Assembly (NCBI RefSeq): GCF_004000785.1
Contig: NZ_BILX01000003.1
Location: 1-64,000, forward strand
Length of the DNA: 64,000 nucleotides
From: Paenibacillus ehimensis NBRC 15659
Lineage (GTDB): Bacteria > Bacillota > Bacilli > Paenibacillales > NBRC-103111
Direction of reading: 5' to 3'
Shown here: positions 47,201 to 52,800 of the stretch, one piece after another
How the letters are laid out: every line of letters begins with the position of its first letter
Numbering within the stretch: position 1 is the stretch's first letter
Translations under genes and position numbers: made by a program
Notes under the pieces: model-generated
The model's database searches: none
Seen by the model: the letters and a program-made list of their open reading frames with translations, nothing else
Told to the model about the DNA's origin: nothing

Positions 47201-49777
47201 CGACAGAAGCAGTTCCGGATTTTCAAACCCCAGCTTTCTTAAATCGATACTGTAAAACGACTGGTTATGGTTCAGTCCCGATAAATCGACCGTTTTGGCG
47301 TTTTTCAATGCCGTCATCGCAATTTCGATATATCTGCCTCCGCGAGACAGACAGTTCAATCCTTTTTGCAGCGCTTCTCCGGCCAGCGTATTCAGAATGA
47401 CGTCAACGCCCTCTCCTTTCGTCAGCCGCTTGATTTCCTGTTCAAAATCACTCTCCACGTAGTTGATGGCATAGTCTACCCCCATCTGCCGCAAATGCTC
47501 GAGCTTGGCCTGCTTGCCCGCCGTTGCATAGATCACCGCACCGTAATGCTTGGCCAACTGCACCGCAATGAGACCGACACCGCCTGCAGCGGTTTGAATC
47601 AGCACGCGCTCGCCTTTGTTTATTCCTGCCCTGCGGAACGCAGCGATGGCGGTCATCGCCACCACCGGCAAAGAACAAGCTTCCTCGAAAGACAGTCCGC
47701 GCGGCTTCGGAAACACTCGAGACTCATGACAGGTTATGGCAGACGCATGTCCGCCCATAGACTCTCCGGCGTAAAAGATGACTTCATCGCCGCAGCGGAC
47801 GGAGGTCACGGCCGTTCCCGTCTCAACGACGATTCCCCCGGCCTCGAATCCCGGTGTAAACGGATAAGGCGGCATCGTTGGGTAGAGTCCCTTGACGCAC
47901 AATAAATCGCCAAAATTTAAAGAAAAAGCGCGAACGGCGATGCGCACCTCGTCTTCACGAAGCGCTGGCGCTTCGGCTTGACGGATCTGCACATCGCAAT
48001 CTGCTGACGGCCCCTCGATGACCGCTCTGTGAAACATGCCGACTTCATGCCGTCCCAGTGTCGAAGCTGCCGCGCTCCCGGGAGCATCGCGCCGCTCTGG
48101 CGCGGCCTTCCGCTCCCTTTCGAAAGGTACAGCGGTTACGGAATGCCTCTCCCCGGAGGACGCTGCTTCGAGCGCTGCGCCAGGCCCCGCCACCGCCGGC
48201 TCCGTGCGGAAGACCTCCGCTTTAACGCTGTGCAGCAGCGTCTTAATCGTAGAATGATGCTCCCGTATAATGTGCTGCACCAGTTGATCCACATTGTTAT
48301 AATCGAATACAACTGTCGTTTGCAGCGTCAATCCGCATTTCTTATTGATAAGATTCACTAAGTGAACGGCGATAATCGAATCGATTCCGTATTCGGAAAA
48401 GCTGCGGTCATTTTGGATGCGGCCTTCGTCGATTTTCAGATCGCCGGCGATGCTCTCGCGGATGGCCGATCTTACGTATTCCTCGGCCATTTGGTCGGTC
48501 ACCGCTATTGGAGCCGGCGCCATGCCGCTTGTCTGCTCCTCATAAACTGCCGCCGTTCGATCGAAGGCCGCTTCAGCCTCCATATGGGCAGCTGAAGAAA
48601 GCGACTTGTTCACGTCCGCATATTTCCGCTGCGGCGCTATAGGAGACGAAGCTTCCGCCGCCTTATTGCCGGAAGTAACGGACTGAATGACGACCCCGTC
48701 GCTTTTGGCGGCAATAATCTGTTGTTTGTAATGGGCAGCCTCGATCGCCGGATAAGCGATGGAATGAAACCCTTCCCGCTGCAGCGCTTTCCTCCACGAT
48801 TCCGCAGACAGCGCCGGGGAGCCGGGTACGCGCAGCCTCTTGTCTTCATACTGCCACCAGCCTTCCAGCAAGCCGAAAGTCAAATGGTTGATGACCGTTT
48901 TGTCTGTAATCTCGTTCAACAGCAGCAGCCCGTTCTTCTTCATGACCGTTTTGACGATGCGCAGCGTATGTCTGATATCCCGGGTCGTATGCAGCACATT
49001 GCTGGCGATGACCAAATCGTATGCGCCTGCTTCAAGTCCCTGTTCTGTGAAGGGAAAGCTCAAATCCGCGATTTTGTACACTAGATAAGGGACCCGGGAA
49101 CCGTATGTCTGTTCCGCGTGCATGAGAAACGCCTTGGAAATGTCGGTATAGCAATACTCCCGGACGGACTGCTGCAGAGGCTCCAAATATTGAAATACGA
49201 CTTCGCTGGTGCCGCCCGTGCCGGCCCCGATTTCCAGAATCCGGATTTCTCTTGCGCTCTGCGTCTGTTGTTGCACGTAATTCGCCGCTTCTTTCGCCAG
49301 CGTCTCGTTAAAATAATCCGCGATCGCGTTATGCTTATAGACGCCTTCGACCAGTTCCATGGAAGATTCGGGGAACATCGTTTCCGTCGCCAGCCTGCTT
49401 CCGCCAAGAATATCCGGCAAATGGCGCACCATTTTGTCCGCCAGCCGCACATGCGCTTTAAGATCACGATGGGCCAGCCATTCCGGCAGCTGGCTATCCC
49501 ATTCTTTCCACGCCTCTTGGATGAAGGAAGAAGCTGTCTCCGCATCGGCATTTACATCGTTCACAGGCAGCAAATATCGATGGTCGCGCAGTATGTTCAA
49601 ACTTTCCTGCAACCATTTGGAATAAAACGCTTTTGTTCCGCCGTTCAGCGCAAAATGCGGTGCGAAGCATCCTAGCCCATGCAACTGGGCCCACATCAAT
49701 TTCACGAGCAGCCGGTTTACACTGTCCAACTGCTCCAGCTGCTCATGAACCGAATCCGGGTGCCGGGTGTTTTCCAT
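32240..49777 (-). CDS. Trans-AT PKS C: cMT-ACP-ER, KS-DH-KR-ACP, KS-DH-KR-cMT-ACP, KS-DH-KR
   Basis: This is the largest protein, 5845 residues. cMT (15-360; SAM loop LEIGAGTGG near 180), ACP (Ser467) and ER (582-905; QTAAGGVG near 727) finish the module begun in protein B, giving an alpha-methyl, fully reduced unit. Module 2: KS (C1110), DH (His1586), KR (Tyr2192), ACP (Ser2357). Module 3: KS (C2635, in ETACSSS), DH (His3120), KR (Tyr3775 in GYAAGC), cMT (SAM loop near 4057), ACP (Ser4318). Module 4: KS (C4594), DH (His5082), KR (Tyr5695); its ACP is in protein D. Every KS keeps Cys and both His, and every DH keeps HxxxGxxxxP. All KRs have the B-type Asp. KS domains are followed by the DH-side linker with no AT. 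The C-terminal 45 residues (REAIWRELVEKVRSGE onward) look like a docking helix. ATG 49777 has AAGGAG nine bases upstream; gap to D is 13 bases. Confidence 0.93.
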   Translation of the reverse strand: MENTRHPDSVHEQLEQLDSVNRLLVKLMWAQLHGLGCFAPHFALNGGTKAFYSKWLQESLNILRDHRYLLPVNDVNADAETASSFIQEAWKEWDSQLPEWLAHRDLKAHVRLADKMVRHLPDILGGSRLATETMFPESSMELVEGVYKHNAIADYFNETLAKEAANYVQQQTQSAREIRILEIGAGTGGTSEVVFQYLEPLQQSVREYCYTDISKAFLMHAEQTYGSRVPYLVYKIADLSFPFTEQGLEAGAYDLVIASNVLHTTRDIRHTLRIVKTVMKKNGLLLLNEITDKTVINHLTFGLLEGWWQYEDKRLRVPGSPALSAESWRKALQREGFHSIAYPAIEAAHYKQQIIAAKSDGVVIQSVTSGNKAAEASSPIAPQRKYADVNKSLSSAAHMEAEAAFDRTAAVYEEQTSGMAPAPIAVTDQMAEEYVRSAIRESIAGDLKIDEGRIQNDRSFSEYGIDSIIAVHLVNLINKKCGLTLQTTVVFDYNNVDQLVQHIIREHHSTIKTLLHSVKAEVFRTEPAVAGPGAALEAASSGERHSVTAVPFERERKAAPERRDAPGSAAASTLGRHEVGMFHRAVIEGPSADCDVQIRQAEAPALREDEVRIAVRAFSLNFGDLLCVKGLYPTMPPYPFTPGFEAGGIVVETGTAVTSVRCGDEVIFYAGESMGGHASAITCHESRVFPKPRGLSFEEACSLPVVAMTAIAAFRRAGINKGERVLIQTAAGGVGLIAVQLAKHYGAVIYATAGKQAKLEHLRQMGVDYAINYVESDFEQEIKRLTKGEGVDVILNTLAGEALQKGLNCLSRGGRYIEIAMTALKNAKTVDLSGLNHNQSFYSIDLRKLGFENPELLLSYRNEMLRLIEEGVIRPHVGKVFPFDQLHDAYRFMERREHIGKIAVTIPEPFRFPSASASVISMASVSSAPSVSAGSATFGSSRPAQMNTKEPVAIVGMSGRFARSDHVDELWEHLEKGADLIQEVSRWDLSKYYSDGSGYCNYGSFLEDISAFDPLFFNISGQEASYMDPQQRIFLEESWKALEDAGYAGAGMQGRRCGIYVGCTGTDYRHIPGDNPPPQSFWGKAGSIIPARIAYYLDLHGPAIAVDTACSSSLAAVHLACQALWSNEIDMALAGGVFIQSTPQFYIDSNRAGMLSLRGRCHTFDDRADGFVPGEGAGAIVLKRLKDALADGDQIYGVIRGTGMNQDGATNGITAPSAKSQTRLEQEVYDTFRIDPADIQLVEAHGTGTKLGDPIEFQALTSAFARYTNKTAYCAIGSIKTNLGHLATAAGIAGLIKILLSLKNKRIPASLHMQNGNPNIAFEGSPFYVNTTTKDWEAEEGKPRLAAISSFGFSGTNVHMVIEEAPQPDRRKRDPQPGYLIALSARTEHQLRQQAVLLAEHCTRQSADCGDMSYTLLTGRQHLGHRLACIVRSREELAAHLNSWLEKGKAPQLYTSAVNRNELREQAALKRYADECIRKCSQADSAIDYLENLSAVAELFIQGYEMRFEELFPAGAYRRISLPTYPFARESYWVPPSGDSGNDVRAEREADRTDRLHPLLHVNMSDLSEQRYSSFFTGEEFFLADHIVQGQKVLPGVAHLEWARAAVEHAAGGVDEAHMIQLKNIVWTTPLAVSEADVPVHIGVYPAENGDLAFEIYRETDDAGERLIYSQGVAIISERKEVPQVDIPALRAECSPSQVTAEAFYDVTREAGIAIGDRLRGIETVFLGREIVLAKLSLPPCISIAEGKDVLHPSMMDSALQAAIGYLVGTAVHQAEARKPVLPFALHHLQAYRPCTAGMWAIARYSEGRSAADKVDKLDIDLCDEDGNVCVRMTGFTPRTLERSALQDGGEAGQTVVLVPEWREKEADKEAVEQCYDRHFVMLSDPFAHWADRIRAGIRDVDCTAMRADSLDGATSGSGPNLIARRYLGASVQMLEVIQQAIRSGSKERMLIQVVVPNHGQDRLLTGLSGLLQTASQEHPWLHGQVIETGVDEEASALIAKLTENRNGVLDRLIRYENGKRYVRAWKETEASAAPPAVPWKDKGNYFISGGLGGLGFIFAREIAHQVKGATIILNGRSPLDAEQQAKLRSLEIGGNRIHYRAADLSDRQAVSLLMQEIQSDFGGLNGIIHSAGLTNDRMLLQKSAEEMQEVFAPKVDGTVLLDEASAAMKLDFFMLFSSLAGVLGNPGQGDYAAANAFMDEFARHRNEQVAARERSGYTVALNWPLWKDGGMKVSGPAEKMMRRQLGMVPMETGEGMRLFRQAITSGSSQAAVFHGQMERLKSKLMPGGPAMPVAMRERADANDGNHSQRINAAGTLVRPLSVKVQEALIQTVSRMLKVNRSDLYPDVEFGEYGFDSISFTEFANRLNEQYKLELTPTVFFEHSTIRALADYLAASHEQELSRVFTFSAAKQHALVHDGAEETTGKSGADSDSRSIGRRDVTAGRPRFRAAHNDAARAQEQAAAEPIAVIGMSGKFPMADNVNELWTNLKEGKDCISEIPSDRWNWRAYFGDPEQEANKTNIKWGGFMDGVADFDPMFFGISPREADLMDPQQRLLMMYVWKAIEDAGYSPQSLSGSRMGLFVGTASSGYNGLFSGANNVIEGYSSTGHVSSVGPNRMSYFLNVNGPSEPVETACSSSLVALHRAVQAIRGGDCDTAVVGGVNTILDPSYHISFNKAGMLSEDGRCKTFSDRVDGYVRGEGVGMIFLKKLRDAERDGDHIYGLVRGTGENHGGRAASLTAPNPRAQADLIKSVYAKAQIDPATVTYIEAHGTGTPLGDPIEINGLKTAFAELRQLPDARPGAVCGLGSIKTNIGHLELAAGIAGVIKVLLQLQHKTLVKTVHFDKLNPYIQLEGSPFYIVNENKEWPALRDSGGRELPRRAGISSFGFGGVNAHVLIEEYIPGSARDAEWRASPDSPALIVLSAKTEQRLLEQARQLLDDLQQRQYPDDQLGSIAYTLQVGRLEMEERLGLTVASIHELKDKLRGYIERKQDMEGVYRGQVKRNKEALSALAQDEDVQEAVQRWMRKKKFAKLLDLWVKGLHVDWSGLYEGRKPQRMSLPTYPFAKERYWAPHAGRSAAAGPLPPQTAILHPLLHRNTSTLSGQRFTSTFGGGEFFLADHVIRGRKTLPGVAYLEMARAAVEQAAESGMRKHVTVKLRDVVWASPLAVHEERGKENVQVHLGLYPEESGELRYEIYGLEGPEGEHAGLYNQGNAVLQEQREGGAIDITALLAECSHTTLGAEQCYRTLEEAGLNYGQGYRGIEYLHVGNNQALAQIALPTAVSSTANEYVLHPSLLDSAVQSCIGLQAFGRGAVVPFALDEMEIYGSCTPRMWAWVRPSKVTMSGSSVEKLDIDLCDEQGQLCLQMKGLAVLRTDEGSHGDGRSARTVNRQTGGKDSQTKAVAGLFSPQDTGALLQYPVWDAVPFERSALAPAPHDKTVFVGGTEEQLLAIRKLYPDVQTIRTDGLIDTEKLTTLLDRYGPIDHLIWSAPSAWDCALIDEQTLEQQQYGLNQLFRLIKSLTRLGYDTRELGMTVITNRTQSIHRSDPIQPVHAGIQGLVGALAKELPNWSIRHADVEGEADLPVHELFALPADPDGNTWAYRGREWYRQKLIAVQQAELPAKCYKEGGVYVVVGGAGGIGEVWSEYMLRTYNARLIWIGRRALDERIQAKLDRMAMIGLSPLYLSADASDYKSLQQAYDVIKRTYPAINGVIHSAVGVMDESLTHMTEERFRAGLSAKIDASVRMAQVFANEPLDFMMYFSSMSSFSKPHGQSGYAAGCTFVDAFAHETGRELPFPVKVINWGYWGDIGIAGMVPAAFKQRLIRSGIGFIEPDEAMQALEILLGSSLNRMAFIRTTMPNAVAGVYMDDVLCEVPRVEEVPAGNLRRRMSPPSSCVQQLKLEGSRFAQELDGMLLAIMGGQLQASGLLKDRAKLLGKYARWLDESKSVLARHRWTDRPSPSLDAVWSEWEERKRAWMQERNLKAQVQLADAMLRHLPDILTGKIPATDIMFPNSSMQLVEDVYKHNAVADYFNGILADTAAAYVEERLQRNPHAQIRILEAGAGTGGTSAIVLDKLKPYAGHIAEYAYTDLSRSFLLHGEQNYGAENHYLKCRVFDVEKSPAEQSLDIGGYDLVIAANVLHATRSIRRALRHVKALLKGNGLLLLNELTRSSLFSHLTFGLLEGWWRYEDERVRIPGSPVLDVERWRTVLEHAGFGSLLYPAASAASLGQQIIAAKSDGMVRLPVAATVSGMPDAADIEDAPAAGNHRGFSGQNGPEAEKKSLRKRSTLYFRQLVGEVVKIPYEQIDENEPLEAYGIDSILIVQLTNRLRKHFSDISSTLFFEYRTLAALIGYFMDRRKEELVALLGHGETEPAAAKQAERKQPASSWQRNDPAQRTWRQPLPRTSPQPLPDAGPACAPQPIAVIGMSGRYPQASNLEQFWNNLVQGKDCITEIPEERWPLADFYVPDRKTAVSQGKSYSKWGGFVDGFASFDPLFFNMSPREAIDTDPQERLFLQSVWEALEDAGYSAELFTRQHKGKAGVFAGITKTGFSLYGPGLWQQGSELFPTTSFGSVANRVSYLLNLHGPSMPVDTMCSSSLTAIHEACESLRSGACEAAIAGGVNLYLHPSNYVGLCAKRMLASDGKCKSFAQDADGFVPGEGVGVFILKLLSKAVQDRDPIHAVIRGTGINHGGKTNGYTVPNPAAQAELIRETMDKAGVHARSVSYIEAHGTGTSLGDPIEIAGLTQAFRKETSETGYCAIGSVKSNIGHLESAAGIAGLTKVILQMKHGTIAPSLHAQELNSEIRFDQTPFVVQQNAAEWKKPVIEIDGFRQEVPRIAGISSFGAGGANAHVIVEEYTAQHEAGSGAQPIGPGHPAVIVLSARNGDRLLARAEQLLAFIRRKEIKDTQLADLAYTLQVGREVMEDRLAFTAGSVEELVRKLEAIVANGAQNFPDDIYAGQVKRLSDALSLFASEEKMRETVLSALERKMYADLLQMWVKGVPVDWNKMYGDIKPRRIRLPAYPFAGETYWLTPADVKQSVPATEAEPLYGPLHPLLHRNTANLAEQRFTSTFTGQEFFLADHIVKGRKVLPGVAYLEMARAAVKQAAVEQPGGQNVISLRNIVWASPIRATSGETTVHIRLYEDDRNVIRYEIYTGDTAHDGSMETEVIHGQGRAVLQEEACGPLRIDLSAIRASCTRELHSEECYAAFAKIGLEYGAALQGIEVLYTGQDRVLARLSLPSAAADSPASYVLHPSLLDAALQSSIGLAIGAQSRSLHMDQPMVPYALEQADVLHPCASQMWAYIRYSENCGPQDRVQKLDFDVCDDEGRVCVRLKGFTSKRWTHDLSAVQAADENDTLLLVPEWQEQEEEVVPQLLFSSHIVMLCEPWSDSAMHERISAEMDTALCLRLNADNRQRVPGDESIERGFASAVSQAFGHIQRVLKARPEEPVLIQLLTAAQGQYELYSALSALLKTAELENPRVIVQIIEAEPGEEASALIRKLTQNKSSAGDTSIRYDRGKRYTETWKELGDAGGDTGSPKTAWKDGGIYLITGGMGGLGYATAQHIARCADGPTLIVTGRSPMDRTRERQLHQLESMGAKVVYRQSDVSDLEAVSDLMRDIRRQFGGLNGIIHSAGVIRDSFMIKKTLHDIDQVLAPKVAGTVYLDEASREFELDFFVLFSSLSGIVGNTGQADYAAANAFMDRYAKYRNALAAAGERHGHTLSINWPLWEEGGMQMDERARNKMKQLSGMTPLGRETGMKALDLALALRKPQVAVMHGDAGKIRSFMGLTGRAGLNAANADTSAQPDREAIWRELVEKVRSGECSLEQFTDPEELEKLLATLIQ
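47063..48034 (-). other. ER domain after the ACP in PKS C
   Basis: This is a medium-chain (quinone-oxidoreductase-like) enoyl reductase: FSLNFGDLLCVKGLYP, NADPH loop QTAAGGVGLIAVQLAK. It lies between ACP Ser467 and the next KS and would reduce the enoyl group of the module split between proteins B and C. It is unrelated in fold to the PfaD-type ER fused to the trans AT at the right edge. Confidence 0.85.
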
Positions 49778-49816
49778 GCCAAGTCACTCCTTTTGCCGTT
49801 GGGTAAAATGTGTCGT

Positions 49817-52800
49817 TCAGCGAAACACGGTGACCGTCTTACTCTCATTCAGCGCCGGCAAGTCAGGCCGCTTTATGGTCTTCATCATCACAATTTGATC
49901 CAGCGGGCCTGCCAGCAGCTGCTCTAACGCCTGATTGGCTTCAGCAGGCTCGATCGAACCGATTCCTTTTTGCTCCATGCTATGACGAATTTGCGCGGAC
50001 GCCACAGAGCCTACGCTGCCCCAATACCCCCAGTTCATGACTTTGACCGGGCAAGGCCATTCCAGCGACAGTCGGCGGGCGAAAGCGTCCGCATAGGTGC
50101 AGCCCGACACATAATTGCTTTGGCCGGGCAGCTTCAGGAATGAATTTAAGGAGGAGAAGAAAAGGACAAAATCCGGCTCTTCCTTTCTGAACACATGCGC
50201 CATATTCACGCTCACGTCCAGCTTCGCGGCAAGCGCAGCCCGGAATTCCTCTTCCTCCATATTGGCGACGCTGCGGTCGGACAGCACAAGCGCCGAATGT
50301 ACGATGCCGTCGATACGTGAATACTGTCCTCTGATCCGCTCATAGGCCCGCTGCAGCTCGCTTAGGTCCGCCGCATTCGCTTGGATATATGCCGGCTGCG
50401 GACCTGCGGCGGCCAAACGGTCCAGCTTCGCCTGAATAACGGCATCTTTGTTTTTTCTCCCGATCCAGACGATGCGGGCTTGATAAGTACGGATCATATA
50501 CTCGCTCCATACTTCGCCGATGCCGCCTGCGCCGCCGATGACAACATAAACGCCGCTGCGCCGGTAGACGGTATGCCGTAAAGGCGCATATTCCACGGGA
50601 ACGAGCTCCTGGCGGTACCATTCCTCTTCACGGTACACATAAGCATTGCCCAGCGGATCGGGGGGCAGCGACAATATGTCCTGCACCTTGCATCCTTCCG
50701 CCGCTTCGAGATCGGCAACGCGAATATTCCAATTTGGATATTCCTTGGCCAGCGAACCCATGAACCCGTGCACGGCGGCCTGCCCGGGATTGGCGCGGTC
50801 ATGCGGATAAACGGCCTCCGCTTGGAACGTAATTGCGGTCAAATCGAGCTCCCGGCTTCCGAAGCCAAGCTGGAGCAAGCTTTTCGTTAGTCTGAATACT
50901 TGGATCAACTCGCTCTCCTGACGGCGAACCGGACTATGCTCCGCTCCCGCTCTAACAGCGGGGACAGGGGTTGATGCCACCCAAACGATGTGCCGGATAC
51001 GTCCCCCGAATGCTTCCAATATCCTTTTTATTTGTGCAGCCGAAGCGTTTTCGGGAATATACGCCGCGCTTGCATCCGGAACTGCGGCACGCAGCGTTTC
51101 AAGCAAGTCTTCTTTTCCGCCGATGAATAACGGTTTGGCGGTTGACACGGATAATAGATCTTGGCGATGTTGCGGGTGATCGACATGAAAAGCTTCCCAC
51201 ACCGGAGCCAGCACCAACACTCGCGCCGCCGGGGGATCGGACGAAGAAACGGCCGCTTCCGCGGCGGAATCGCGCACCTGTGCCAATGCCTGCTCCTGCG
51301 CATAACTTCCCCCCTCCGCTGAATACAGCCGGGTAGTGAATCCTTGCATGTGCACGCAAACGTTGCCGCTCTCGTCGCACAAATCGATGTCCAGCTTCAT
51401 CACGCCATCGTCTGCCCCGCGGGGAACGCTGTATTGAACGCGCGCCCACATGGCGGGAACACAGCCGCCCGGCATTTCAAGCCGCTGCAAAGCAAACGGC
51501 AGCGGCGGCCGATTCGGAAGAAGCTGCCGCTGCATCAAATCCAAAGTCAAGCCAAGCGACGCCTGGAATGCCGAATCGATGAGAACCGGGTGCAACGTAT
51601 ACGCCTGCAGCGTATCCGATACGGAAGCGGGCAGCGTCAGCCTGGCCAGCACCTGATTGCGGCCCAAATAAAGGCGTTCAATGCCTCTGTGCCTCTCGCC
51701 ATAGAACAGTCCCATCTTCGCAAAAGCTGCGTAACATTCCCCGGACGTCAGCATTCCCTTGTCGCATAACTGTTTGACAGCGGATATGTCGATGCGCCTG
51801 CTTTCCGGTTTTCCGGTCAACGTTGCCCGCCCCTGGCTGTACAGAACGGTTTCTTCCCCTTGCTCGGGAACGCCGTAAATCTCAAAGCCAATTTCCCGGT
51901 TTTGGTCAAGATGCAGGCCAATATGCACGGAAACAGGCTCTTGCTTCACCGTTACCGGGCGCGCCCACACAACATTCGTGAGTGCAACGCCGGCATTGGC
52001 GCCGTCCGGCGGCGCAGCCCGCGCCACAGCAGCTAGAGCCATTTCCAGTTGAGCAGCCCCAGGCAGGACGCGGACGTTGTTGACGCGATGATCGCTTAGG
52101 AAAAACTCCCGGCCGTTGAATTCGGAACTGAACCGCTGCTCCAGCAAATGCGACGTGTTGCGATGCAGCAGCGGGTGCAAAACCCCAACCGAGGGCGACA
52201 CGGCTTGCCCTTCATCCGCGTCTTTTTTGTCCTGACGGGCAGGAAACCAATAACGTTCTTCGGCGAACGGATAAGCAGGCAAACTGATGCGGCTCGGCCT
52301 ATCGCTGCCGTAACAGGCGTCCCAATCGATCTCGAACCCTTTGGCCCAAATCTTCAGCAGCTGCGCATATTTCTGGTCCCTGATCCAGCTTGCGACCATC
52401 TCCTGCATGGCCTCGTCTGCGGCGAGCTCGGCCACCGCTTCTTTGCGGCTCTGTACCTCCCCAAAGATCAGCTGTTCCTGCTCCGCTTGCCCGGCAATAA
52501 AACGGTTTAATTGTTGAACCAACTCTTCCAAGGAACACGCGATAAAAGCAAGCCGGGCTTCCATAGCCACTCGCCCCGTCTGCAGCGTATAGGCGATGTC
52601 GCCCAGCTGGCCGTCCGCGTAAATTCCCGCTGCGACAGCATGAAGCAGTTGGGAAGCTCTCGCCCGAAGGCGGTCCATATTTTGCGCCGACAGCACGATC
52701 ATATGGGGTTTTCCCGGCGGCGATGCCGCCTTTGCAGGAAGCATTGCCCGATCCGGGATGTACTCTTGCACGATAACGTGCGCGTTGGCTCCTCCGGCCC

